A program made the translations under genes and the position numbers. Of a DNA stretch of 64,000 nt, positions 1-11,456 are shown piece by piece (position 1 is the stretch's first letter; every line of letters begins with the position of its first letter). The DNA lies in NCBI GenBank assembly GCA_021234535.1, contig CM037836.1, positions 29,353,769-29,417,768 of the forward strand, in the 5' to 3' direction. A model generated the notes under the pieces. It was not told the origin of the DNA and made no database searches. It worked only from the letters and a program-made list of their open reading frames with translations. This DNA comes from Stichopus chloronotus (Eukaryota > Echinodermata > Holothuroidea > Aspidochirotida > Stichopodidae).

Positions 1-25
1 TGATAACATCTGTCAACCTCACCAT

Positions 26-39
26 CCCCCCCCCCCCCC
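26..39. repeat. poly(C) tract at the left end
   Basis: A run of 14 C. It is the first of many long G or C homopolymers in the window. The rest of 1-533 is AT-rich spacer with a short TG run near 477-490 and shows no other feature. Confidence 0.9.
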
Positions 40-533
40 TTTATCTGCCTCCCATCTCCCCATATAGTTCTTGTATCATGAACATCTTTTTGTCTCATGT
101 TGGGCCAAAAGTTTTGCCTCACCTCGTATCTGCATCCATTATAGTTCAACAGGAAGAGATCAGGATTAGAATGTAGCCTGTTTTATTAAATCTAAGTGAG
201 CAATCAACATTAGGATTTCATATCAAATTAAGGTGGTAAAACTTTGAGAAGACGGTGTTTTTTTTTGTCACATGAACTGTAAAGTATGATATGTTTTGAT
301 CCTGTCCAGCAGTATCACTAATTGATTAAATTGAAGAGATATTTGGGTTAGGGATGATTGAAGTGATCATGATACAGTATATACCAAAGAAAATAAATTA
401 TCTCTGCCTCTCTTCCTCTCTTGGGTAATTTCTTCAGTGTTCCATTCTCTTCCCATCTGTATTCTGTCAGTCTGTCTGTGTGTGTGTGTATTATTTTTGG
501 CTCATGAGAAATTTCCACAGTTTCCTCTTGTAG

Positions 534-611
534 ATCCTCTGATGTCTTCAAGTAACGGCCAAAGCGTCCCCATCATAGATCAGCTAAGTACATTTTATGC
601 GACTCTCTACG
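534..611 (+). CDS. Possible internal exon of a gene extending left of the window
   Basis: The segment is preceded by a good pyrimidine-rich acceptor (tttcctcttgtag) and followed by a gtatgt donor. It is open for 26 codons when read in phase 1 at both ends, beginning DPLMSSSNGQ and ending FYATLY. The amino acids match no family I know. It lies on the same strand as the possible terminal exon at 1153 and shares its splice phase. The case rests only on splice signals and an open frame, which can occur by chance in 78 bases. Confidence 0.3.
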
Positions 612-1152
612 GTATGTGAAGGCAACAATTACCGCATAAGTTGTGTTATATTTCATGTGTTTTTTTGTTTACCACCTTACACAACACAGAGCAAAGTGCC
701 AAGTTGAACATCAGTATATTGCAGTATTGTATGTGATCTCTGTGAGAGTGAGAATTTATTTTACTGTGAGATACATTTTTAAGTCAGATTCCATCGAAAT
801 TTAATTTAAGAAAAATGGTTTACTTTTGTTTTGATCAATGTTATTGTTTTTTATTATTATTGTTGTTATTATTTACTATTATCATTGTTGCCATTAGAAA
901 GTTCCAGTTATTCAGTTCTTTGTATCACGTGACCTAGAGATAACAAATATCGTTGATCGAAGATTTCGCCAGATTCTATCGATGCATGACAACAGCTTCT
1001 TACGTAATGTGAAAAATTAAGACAAGTCAAACATTTCTGTAGGCTTTTTCATTCGTCAATCGTGAGCAACTCAGTCAAAGGATGAGCGAGGAGTAACCTC
1101 TCTTACATAAAGAATCACTAACCCATGTGATACCGTTTTTCATTTCTCACAG

Positions 1153-1208
1153 TGAAAGCGGAACTGTTCTGTATTATTGTTATTCTGATGTGTAATCTAC
1201 CGATATGA
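1153..1208 (+). CDS. Possible terminal exon with stop codon and polyadenylation signal
   Basis: A strong acceptor (tttttcatttctcacag) is followed by a phase-1 reading frame of 18 codons that starts VKAELF and ends at a TGA at 1206-1208. An AATAAA signal follows at 1210-1215. The phase agrees with the candidate exon at 534-611, so the two could be the last exons of one + strand gene. The peptide is short and hydrophobic and has no recognisable domain. It could equally be untranslated or not an exon. Confidence 0.22.
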
Positions 1209-1215
1209 GAATAAA

Positions 1216-4200
1216 CGTGCGTAGAAATTTTGATTTGTCTTTTGCTTTGTCTCTGCGATGTCAAGAGTATGTGAATAAGTGCTCACGAAATTGCAAAATG
1301 TCTTTTTTCATGTTGAACTTGGACATCTTCCTACCCGCTCCAGTAACATTTTAGACCACATGTGCATTGATTATCACTTAATGGAGCGTGAATAATCACC
1401 CCTCCGATACTGTAACCTGCAGAGTGACCTACTTACAGCTACGAAAGGTTTTATCCCTCTCCCTCCGTTTGGGGGGACTATTTGCTTGTGATTTCCTGAT
1501 TTGAGAGCTATGAATATTCACTACTTGAAACCCAGGCGATCATGTCTGTAATTGATTTTATTGGACGCTCATGTAAATACACGAAGTTTGTTTCATTGAG
1601 AGGTGAAATTGCAAACGATTATTTGACCGTCCAGTGATATAGTTATTCTCTCTATGTGAGGGGTACCTGTCTCTCAGATTGGTATACATTTGTGAAGAAG
1701 AATCAATAGGTGTTTTTCAAGAAACGCTACGTTCGAGCCTTTTTATCACAGGATGGCCCCAGTCCCGATTTAATTCTTCCTGAGTGGACACAACCACCCC
1801 TGTGAAAGTCAATTTGCAAATTTATTTTCCCTAAGCACCAGCGCTGATCACAGAACTCACATAGAACATACCCCAAAGAAGCCGCCTTTGGGTACGGAAG
1901 AAGGATCACACCCCTTATTTCCTCCCACTGAGGTCGTTGCAACGAACAGATATATGAGAACATACATTTAGTCACGAGCAGCCAGGAATTGCAGAGCACA
2001 GTGCTGATGATACACCGAGAATAGTGGTGTAGTGAGTACAATTTTCGACCCACATACAGCCGATCAACACCGCGACCACAAATTGTTATAACTCTGTTAA
2101 GCCCTAAGTGTCAAAACAGAGATCTTTTTTTTTTTTCTTTTTGTTTTATTTTTCTTGTCTAATTTCCGATAGGACTATTATGTGCATAGATGTATAGTTT
2201 GGTCCTGCGCCTGAAATTTACGGCCCTACCCCACTGTCACAGAACGAAATAGTTAAACCTATTTACCCTTTCACTGTATGAATGAACTTGTTAATGAAGA
2301 CCAATGGTTACAAAGGTTATAAAAAAGTGATGATGTTTTTAACTATGTGACATGATCAAGGAATTAGCACACATAGCAGGACCAACGGGAGAGATTCCCT
2401 TTATGGTTGGGGGATATAATGCGATAATATGTAAGACTTATACCCCTTTCTTTGGCTGCAGTCCTGAAAGTTGATGGAAGGTGTTTTAGATGCAAATTTG
2501 TGCTGCTGTATGTTTAGGACTTCTCATTGTTCGGTAGAGAATTTGCAACTGAAATATATGCCTACCAAAAAAAAAAAGAAGAAGAAGAAACGTGTCGTAC
2601 TGATCAGGTTTGTGTGTAATTTTAAAACCTTACAGTATGTATGCTATGAGAGACCTGACCATCAACGTTATGAAGAATAGCGATAGTATTTTTACCATTA
2701 CACCTATGCATAGGCTAAAGTAAACTATTGTTGCTATACATGATATCATTTCAGCTACATCCCATTTATCCTATTTGAGGACACTACAGCACAGACTAAT
2801 TATTTCACCCGCAGCCTGAGATTGAAAGAGAACATCTGAAGTCATTTAATCAACAGAAGCCACCCACGATTGGGGTTAGGTTATATAGCACACTGCAGAA
2901 GCAAGCAACATCAGGAACAATTTAAGTTAATCGGGTTGTGGAGCTAGAAATACATCCAAGTAGAGCTGTAAATGTGGTAACATTTAGATATACGCACGGA
3001 AATTTCTTGGCACATGGCATTTACACCGAGGCGGGGGGGGGGGGGGGATGGTTTCATTTTTTATTTCCCTCCAACCATTTTCATGGCCCCTCTAACTCCT
3101 CATTCCATGGTCGCAGTCACTTGCACTGGACAGAGCAAACATTTAACCAGAATACGACTGAACAATAAAATATACCAACTGCACACTAATGTCTTAGTGG
3201 AGTTAGACACTACTTTATTCTGCACTGTGCTATAAACCGTACTGTACTATGTTCTTTACTGTATACTGTAACCTGATCATTCATTATGACCTACGACGTC
3301 CGTCATCGGTGGGGCGGATATACTTCACTTTACCTACCTAAATAGGGGACCTACCTAACTAGCAACGGACGTGTGTCACTCATGCATCAGCTCTGACTGC
3401 ATTCGTAATACCAACGTCCGCGAACTATCGCTTGGATTCCGACAAAATATGTGTACAAACTGCAAGCTATTAAAATTTGTGTCTACGTACGTAATCAATT
3501 ACATTCAGTAGCACTCAATACTTCCTTTCCCTAGGCTATGATTATTCATGTTCTTTTGAGCCAATCATCAGACATTAAGAAAGACTCATAAATATAGAGA
3601 CAATGGATCTTAGATAAGACAAATCACTAAGCATTTGCAGGTGTTTAGGTTTGTAGGCATACGTTTAACTGCCATACATACCAACAACTGCTGGGAAGGT
3701 ATCGGACACACCGTCTAGGAAGAGATCAAGAGTTCCTGACACACATTTGCACAGTATTATGGCGATTTGACCATCGACCTTGTCACCTTTCACCTTTCAT
3801 GTAGTGATGTACTGATTCATTTTATTTCATTTTGTATCGTCTACTTAATGAATATATGATATTTGCGCGGTATCATGTCTTAGAACATAATCAAATAAGC
3901 ACATACGAAAATAATGCTTATAAGTTGTATTTCGTTTTCATGAGCTGTAACCTTTGACCTTTAACCTGTGATGTCATATGTCGGGAGGACGTTTCACTAA
4001 TACCCAGGGTACCTACCTTCCTGGTTGAAATATACCGAGTAGGCAGGGGAAGTTGGTGGTCGTGGCACACTTGTTTGTCGCACGCAAACCGTAAAACACA
4101 CACAAACACATACATAACACAAACGTAAACACGCACACACACACACACACACACACATTCAGACACCTCTCTGTGCCACTAATCCCAATCGGTAATCCCA

Positions 4201-4753
4201 ACCCAAGTCATTTGTGTATCGGGGTACCCCCTGACATAAGGCGACCGCTGAACAATCTAGCTTCAGTTGAATATCTTTATCATTTATTCTCGTATTATAT
4301 GTATACATACATTTTTTTTTCTGTAAGAGTCATGATACTTTGGTGAATGGTGCATATGAAAATTGTCTACTTTTATTAACTAATACTATTTGGTGACTGA
4401 AACATCTCGATGATATAGGCAGCAGTATACTTTGAGTGATACACATGCACAAAGAACTAGTCGTCTCCGTCAATAGAACTTACATGAAAGGGTGACCTTC
4501 GTTTACCATATCTGCAGATACCATTTGCCAAACCTGTGTGCCCGTGTTCTTCATGTGAACAAAACCGTAACAGGTAGACTATAATATGCATAATGACATG
4601 TGTATTGTTGCTGTGCATTGCAGTTGTTTTTGTTGACGAAGCAGTCACGATCACGCAGTTAAATCGCTCTGAAGGAGGTTAACGAGACTTTACCAGGACG
4701 GATGAGGTCTTCAGTGGTGTCGTATACTGTTGTGGTAGTTCCAACAAGCAGTA
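1216..4753. other. Spacer without a convincing gene
   Basis: No long or conserved reading frame was seen on either strand. Contents include an A-rich run near 2568-2590, a G15 tract at 3033-3047, a TGACCT/TTAACCT-type repeat near 3950-3966 and a (CA)n microsatellite around 4131-4157. Confidence 0.6.
4131..4157. repeat. (CA)n microsatellite
   Basis: About 13 uninterrupted CA units, preceded by a looser CA-rich stretch from about 4096. Open frames across it on the minus strand encode only Cys-Val repeats and are not genes. Confidence 0.9.
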
Positions 4754-6002
4754 ATGTTACAGTGCGAAGATATGGCACGTAGCAACGAAGAATCTAAGGT
4801 TCGCCTGTCGAAATTTGTGGAGACTTTTTTGACTTGTCGGCACTGCACTGGGAGACTGAGAAGACCAGCTATACTGTTATGTTCGCACTCATTCTGTCGA
4901 GGAATGCCTCGCAGCTATGCAACAGTCTGACGAGACGGTAACGTGTCCCGTCTGCCAGGAAAATCTGCTTCTGCCAAGGAAGGGTGTCAACGCTCTGAAG
5001 AGCAATACATTCCTTGAATATTTATTGAAGTATATTACCACGCTAGAAACATTTGTTTCCTCTGACGAACCGACCGGTAAATGTAAATTGTGCGAAAGTG
5101 ACGGCATTAAAGCTTACTGCCAAGAGTGTGCTGGCGCCATTTGTAATATTTGTGAAGCGCAACACGAAAGGATGAAACCGTTCAAGGGTCATACAGTGGT
5201 CCAGCTCTCCGATATGGTACACGGTGATATCAAAGAGACTGTAAGAGTTCTGAGTCATGGTGAGGCAGACGAGGAATGTCCTAGTCACGACGGTGAGCCC
5301 CTTCGATTTTTCTGCCAAAGATGCCGTACCGCCGTCTGCCGAGATTGCACAGTGATCGATCACAACACGAGTGAACATCGAGTGTCAGCTTTGGAGGAGA
5401 CCTCGGATGCCAGGAGGAGGGATCTGGAAGACGTCTTGAAGAAACTTAACGGAAAGAGAGAACGCAATTTGAAGTTCATTGCTGGAAAAGATGACACTAT
5501 GAAGACCATTCTGGATCAGAAAGCTGAAATCTCGAACGCGATCGACAACATCACGAAGGAATTAATAGATAGTATTAACAAACAGAGGAAAGATCTTCTA
5601 GAACAGTTGGAGAAGGTAACCACCTCTAAAATACTGGGGAATAAAGTGATATATGAGGCAGCTGAAAAAGATCAAAACGAAATGAATGACTGTTGTGAAA
5701 TAACAGAATTAGTCCTAGCGACAGCTAAAAATGTTGACTTAATACAGGTCAATGGTGAATTCTATCACTGCATAAAAAGACAAAACTCGAAACTGGAAAA
5801 TTACACATTTGCATCTCAGATATCGCAACTTGGAATCGTCTTTAAACCAAGGACCGTCGTTGATGAGTTGAAAGTTGGAAGGATTGTGCCAGCTCAACAA
5901 CATTCCGATGACAGGTCTTCATCAGGCACTTCCGGCTGGGGTGGAATTGAAGGGTCGCTCAAGGAATTTTCATCCGCCTTTTGGAATTCGCTCAGAGAGT
6001 GA
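4754..6002 (+). CDS. TRIM-like protein (RING, B-box 1, B-box 2, coiled coil) with a +1 frameshift in the RING
   Basis: This is an intronless gene of the tripartite-motif family, whose members are usually cytoplasmic E3 ubiquitin ligases or scaffolds. An ATG at 4754 follows an in-frame TAG at 4736. The first frame reads a RING half with CRHC and CSHSFCR, then ends at a TGA just beyond 4917 because GAGGAA at 4899-4904 carries one G too many. The frame starting at 4902 resumes with ECLAAM and runs 366 codons to the TGA at 6000-6002. It holds the last RING pair CPVC (residues 10-13 counted from the ATG at 4917), B-box 1 (about 56-95), B-box 2 (about 121-156, CPSHDG, FFCQRC, CRDC, IDHN, SEHR) and a coiled coil (about 160-250). 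No NHL, filamin or SPRY domain follows, and the tail is Ser/Gly-rich. The joined product would be about 415 residues. The extra base may be a consensus error, an allele or a true pseudogenising change. Confidence 0.85.
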
Positions 6003-6045
6003 AATTCATTCGTCACATACATACATAGGCCTAACTGAATACCAT

Positions 6046-6133
6046 AGGCGTCCCCCACGTAGTACTTCTAGCCTAGGCTATGCCCAATATATAGGGGATA
6101 GCCTAGGCTAGTAGCACTAAGTGGGGGACGCCT
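6046..6133. repeat. Near-perfect 88-base inverted repeat (hairpin) after the TRIM stop codon
   Basis: The left arm starts AGGCGTCCCCCAC (6046-6058) and the right arm ends with its exact complement GTGGGGGACGCCT (6121-6133). Nested inside, TAGCCTAGGCTA at 6069-6080 pairs with 6099-6110, all about one centre near 6089. It lies 44 bases after the TRIM stop and before the polyadenylation signal, so a transcript would contain a long stem-loop. It is probably a very small foldback transposon (inference). Confidence 0.9.
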
Positions 6134-6306
6134 GTGCTGAATACCTAGATTCCGTTGACAGGGAAATCAAGTCCAAATTAGAGGCGGGTTCGCCGTCAAT
6201 ATCATTGATATTCGACGGTGAATGCTCTGAAAAGGTGATACTATTATTCATGGTAGTATTAATTATTTTTATAATCACCAGCTGTTGTCACTCACTCTAA
6301 TTACCA

Positions 6307-6312
6307 AATAAA
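6307..6312 (+). terminator. Polyadenylation signal AATAAA for the TRIM-like gene
   Basis: This is the canonical hexamer, about 305 bases after the TRIM stop codon and on the same strand. It is a plausible 3' end. No transcript evidence is visible. Confidence 0.5.
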
Positions 6313-7193
6313 TGAAACCGCCCTTTTACAACAAATATATGGGAAGATCTGCTGTACTGAGGAAATTTATCGACCTACCGATGTCATCAACTGATCCAAT
6401 CAGAAACAAATCCACCCGCACAGCTTCTTGACCGTGTGTGCCATTTTATATGAATACAGCGAGGTAATATGCCAGTGAGCCTGTAGGCCTATATGCACAG
6501 AGTTCATCTTTACGGGACCTGTAAATAATTTGATACTGTAGAGACCCTTTTTGTTTGTTATATCTTCTTTTCTGTTTTCTGCAAACTACCATAGACGAAC
6601 TGATTTAGTGTAACATCAAGTCTAAAAGTGAAAAAGGAACGGCGTGCATTCATTAGTCGGAGTGCATTGCAACCTTGCAGTATTGTTAAGTTTTAATATT
6701 ATTCCTGCCAGTGTTTGACTTTGATGACTAAGCTTATTTTAGTTTAAAGGTGGTCGGTGGTCTTATTACCGGGCTAATATGTCTAACGCTTCATGACGTC
6801 ACCCTCTCCTTGATAACTCTCTGCAAACGTTTAGTAGTTCACGGTTTCTCCTCTCACGGTGAGTAATACTATTACGAAAGCAAAGAGGTATAACACCTAG
6901 AATAACACATCCCCTAATGACAACCCTTAGCTGTTACCATAGCTGTATTACGTAACATGCTAATCTTCCCAGTGCAACAGTATTAGCTGATAATCTTGTG
7001 AACCCCAATACGATTCACAAGCAAACATGTCCTGTTGAACGAATTAAAATATTTCTTTTACCTTTGTAGACTGAATTTACTGAAGATAGGGCATATACGT
7101 GACATCATCATCATATTGGACTCTGATTTACTATGACTAACTTGTAGCCTTTTTGTAACATTTGCTACAGTGTGGGCTAAATAGCAAAATAAA

Positions 7194-7265
7194 ATGGCCT
7201 CAAGAAAAACGAAGGCCTTTGGATATGCCACCTCTAAATATTCTACTAGCCTGTCAATCTACCAA
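7194..7265 (+). CDS. Very tentative first coding exon
   Basis: An ATG in a good context (aaaATGG) opens 24 codons beginning MASRKTKAFG, followed at once by a consensus donor gtgagt at 7266. No partner exon was found downstream in the same phase, so this may well be chance. Confidence 0.12.
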
Positions 7266-7529
7266 GTGAGTGTTGTTCATTATTTTATTAAAATCAAATT
7301 TTCGATTCACATATGTACAATTATTTTTATATTGGTGGTGAAAGGAAGATACATTTGGTGTCGGCTTTCATAAAAAACAAGTAAGAATGAATTCATATGA
7401 TCCTTTGATAATGACAATTTCTTAAAACTTGAGCTGCTGGCCGTTCTTTGTGCTATGTACCAACAATCTACAACAGTTTGCTACCACGTAGTGAAAACTA
7501 AAACAAGAGAACCAGGGAGCAGGGTTGCT

Positions 7530-7646
7530 TGATTTAAATCAATCTGATTAAAATTGCAATTAAAATCATGACTTTTTTATTAAAAACTTGACTTCAATCA
7601 ATTTGTTTGATTTAAATCGATTTATTTGATTTAAATCATGATTCAT
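7530..7646. repeat. AT-rich repeat with palindromic GATTTAAATC units
   Basis: GATTTAAATC occurs at 7531, 7609 and 7628, with degenerate copies between. A G10 tract follows at 7663-7672. The structure is that of a diverged simple or transposon-derived repeat. Confidence 0.7.
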
Positions 7647-8656
7647 CTTTCTTTCTTTTTTTGGGGGGGGGGAGGTAAATCAACAACCCTGTCAGTAAGT
7701 AAAAACAAAGATACTGATGTAAACAGTGACAACAAAATGTCACAGATAGGCTGCTTAACATGACGAATTACCCATACATATTCTCACCTATCAAGCCCAG
7801 GATAAAATATTTTAGCAGAGTTTCGGATGCATGAACCATGAAGTTACCATAGCTCATGCTATAATTTTCTCTTAACTCCTGTCGAATATTAATCTTCGTG
7901 GGCAACGGATTAAAAGCTTAGCGGTAAATCGAGGTGCCGCGTGCAGTTCCAAAATAGTTGTACTGCACTCATATATTTATGGAAAGTGCAACAAATCATG
8001 TTACCTCACGTGTCTTCGGTTTGCCAGCATGAGTGGATACAAAACAACAACAACAACTAGATAACTAAACCTACACCCTTCATATTGATATGGAATTATT
8101 CAACAATCTTAATATCAAACCACTCTCCAGCATGCACGTCTCTGTAGGCTGTGATTGATCAACCTTGTCAAATTGTGTTTAGATCTAATTGGAATATCAC
8201 CTACACTTACAACATGAAGCAGTAATAATTACAAGAACTGTTTGATTAGACTGAGGGATTGTTTGAACTGGCTTTTATGTTGGTGCCATATGTAAATACT
8301 GTAGGTTAACTATACACACATAATAAAATTTTTACTAGAAGTCCAGGACTTATAGCCCGTAATGTTTATCATCTCCCACGTTGGGGTGTAAAACCAAAGT
8401 TCATTCAGTGCCACATATCATTCTAAAGGGCAATAGAAGCGACATATGTCATGTATATAACTAGATATCAGTAATGTCTATTTAAATCTCATCGGTATTA
8501 CTTCTGATACGTGACTTAATTTGTAGTTATTGTTTAGTTTCAGCAACATATGTTTCTGTAAGATGAGAATTTCTAATATTTCTTCCAGAATTGATTATGT
8601 ACGTACGGTGAATTAAGTGTCCGATCACATCTCTGTCCGATATTCTTTAAAAACAA

Positions 8657-8712
8657 GCTATTCTCGGATAACGGATAACGGGTCGCTATTCTCGGATAAC
8701 GGATAACGGGTC
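8657..8712. repeat. Perfect tandem duplication of 28 bases
   Basis: The 28-base unit at 8657-8684 is repeated exactly at 8685-8712. Each unit itself contains a GGATAAC doublet (ggataacggataacggg). The identity implies a recent slippage or duplication. Confidence 0.9.
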
Positions 8713-8918
8713 GCAGGAACATTACCAGATAATAAGGAGGGACAGGTTGTAGTTAAAGAATTTCCTTTTTTTCTCTCGAAAAGTATGTAATAAATCCAAA
8801 CATGTCATATTTCACTCCTTTATGCTTCTTTTTGAAGTGACATAACCAAACTTTGGGGGTTAGGGGTGACAAAGGGTTGAAGTGGGGGAGGCGGCAAGCA
8901 GTAATGACACTAACTAAT

Positions 8919-8970
8919 CGGAGCGCCACCATCAGTTGACGCGTATAGTCAAACGATGGTGTCCGCTTCG
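8919..8970. repeat. Foldback with a dispersed relative at 41592
   Basis: CGGAGCGCCACCATC at 8919-8933 is complementary, with one bulge, to GATGGTGTCCGCTTCG at 8955-8970. Nearly the same left-arm words (GCGGAGCGTCACCATCAG) recur inside a receptor-gene intron at about 41592-41610, so this is a dispersed family. Confidence 0.65.
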
Positions 8971-10628
8971 TTTTTATCGTTGGTCGTAAAGATTAACCTT
9001 CACTACATCACTGCGTTGCACATCCCTTGTGTTTCTCACACGATTTGATGGTCAGTCTTTGACTGCATTGTACCCATGGCCTACTACATGCCTTTAAACT
9101 GTGTATGATCTGATTTGTTTAATTCATTGTGGTGAACAGCATATTTTTTAAGAACAAATAACTGAATTTTTGTCAGTGAGATTCTTCTTTCTCTTTATGG
9201 ACGAAAATAGACTTTATTTTTTTTCTTTTAATTTCTTCTTCCATTTTACTTTCTCCGGTTTGTCATAGTTTTATTAATGCACATTATTCTTTGGCATACG
9301 TGATTGCTCATTTCATGCATGTATACCAGTCCCAACCTTTCACTCTTCGCCGGACACCCGCCTCTCCAAATAAGTAGTTCTGCGATGAAAAAACTGGCGA
9401 AATAACCTCGGTTATCCTCGCAACTCTAACACATAACAATAACAGAAACCATAGTTAAAATCGCTTATGGCTTTTATATCTCGTTTGTGCCAGTCATTGG
9501 CTTTGTTCGTAAGAATTTGTTCTGGAGAATAGAGGCAACGTTTGTAAAACTGTGTTGTAAAAATTTGTCAAAAAAAAAAAAAAATCGTGTGAACATTTTT
9601 TCATTGGCACGAACGAGATTGTAGCCAGTCGACGTTACTAGGTTACGTTTAAGTTATAGGGTTATAGGGTTGGGTCGGTGGGAACAACAGGCCTATTCAC
9701 CTGTTTTTTTCTTGGGAATAACTTCAACCTAACAAAAAGTGTAATCACAGACCATTTCACTTGTGTATCGTGCGATGGTTCGATGGTTCTAAAGTAGTAC
9801 AGTATACCCTATACAGACGATGGAGATTCCTCCGCATTTGTTCACCGTCGGCGACATTCCAAGTAATGGACATTTGGGCAACATTGTCGGTAGTTTTTGG
9901 GATGGTTTCTTTTGTGGATTGCATGTTATGAAGAAAGCGAGTTGAGGTTTACATGGTGTGAAAATTGGTGCCAATTGAAGTTATTATGAATACGTTATGG
10001 ACAATAAGAGTCAAGACGAGGTGTGATTGTCCTCCGAAGTTGCAACGAACGCGAACTTCGACTTCCTGCAGCTAGAAATGTAACCTAACTTAGGTACGGA
10101 AAAATTGGAAGTGCCATACAAGGTCAATGTGTCAGCTTTCCAGGGAGTGGCAGCTTACATCAGCTGAAAACTTCTACAAGGCTTTTGAGATCACATTACT
10201 TTTGTGATTAAGTGTGAAAGTAGAAGGGGTACGCTATCCTATCGGCATTTGAAACAAACACATAGCAAGATTACGTTAAATAAGACGTGATATACTAATT
10301 GCCGTATATTTATCAAGTCAGGAAAACTAGTCTAATGCACTCATAAATACTTATGAGGACTACGGAAGTTGTACAAATATCACACCGGATATCATGTTTT
10401 CACATATAATGTTAACTTAATTTTGAAAATTGAATTTGAATCAATAACTGTATGAAATCCCAGTGAACTTATGAATACTCTAGGCCTACTTGCATGGCTT
10501 GATAATTTTGACACCCAAGGTCGGCTCGCAATATAATGATCTCTAACGATTTCGTAAACGAACTACAACTCATGTCACTAGATCGTGCCTACCATGTGTG
10601 ACAGATGATACAAGTGGAGCAAGGGGGT

Positions 10629-10645
10629 GGGGGGGGGGGGGGGGG
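10629..10645. repeat. poly(G) tract, 17 bases
   Basis: An uninterrupted G17 follows a short G5 and a T. It is the longest such run in the window and could form a G-quadruplex-like structure. Confidence 0.9.
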
Positions 10646-11132
10646 TCCATCTCGTACCACGCTAACTCCGGTTAGCATTAACGAAGTGTCAGGGATTCAG
10701 TTGAAATTGCATGACGTCATGTGGCAGTATATTAAATCTCTGTTCTATGGAAATACTGCGTTGAAAATGCACCAACATGGCATGTAAAGAAAATAGAGTT
10801 AATCATTATTAAACTATTCAGTCTCAAAAAAAAAAAACATCAGCAAAAGCTTCATCACCTCCAAAACATCATGTATAGTATGAGTTGCGGAAAATGCATG
10901 AAGTGAATTATGGAAAGTTTGGGTGAATTTGAGCAACAGTCTTTGTTGAATTTCTGTTTGTGAGAAACCTATTTCTTGCAATGTCCTGCCTTATTCTTAT
11001 TAGAATTATGCAATTGTGCCCCAAAATATTGTTTTTTTTGGTTCCTTCCGTCAGCAAAGGAACATATGCAACCAGGTTGGCCTGCGTGTGTGAGGGTGTA
11101 TGTGTGTGTGTGTGTGGGGGGGGGGGGGGGTG

Positions 11133-11456
11133 TTTAGAGCGCCGAACGGGGATACACACGAGAACTTCGGATATCCCCGTTTCTGGATATTTTAACATAA
11201 TGCAAATTGGGCCCGGCATCAGATATGCTCCTTAAACTTTATAAGTCAATGTAACTTTTTTCCCAATTACCTATTTTATGGATCTATACCTGTGTATAGG
11301 GGTTTATATGTGTAAAAATTATACACACAATCCCGTTTCTGGCGTGAATCGGGGATACATTCAAGACTAAATACCACTCATTGGGGACATCATCTGCAAA
11401 GTTGGGATATCCCCGTTTACGTGAGGAAAGTTCATATCCCCGATCGGCTCCCTAAA
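11133..11456. mobile_element. MITE-like element, 324 bases, next to TG-rich DNA
   Basis: The left end TTTAGAGCGCCGAACGGGG and the complement of the right end (TTTAGGGAGCCGATCGGGG) agree at most positions over about 22 bases. The interior repeats ATCCCCGTTT several times in both orientations. No open frame of transposase type is present. A (TG)n-G15 run lies on its left and another TG run on its right. Confidence 0.55.

Noticed and set aside
9655..9680. TATAGGG repeats resembling telomere sequence
   Set aside because: Only two units, and not the animal TTAGGG repeat.
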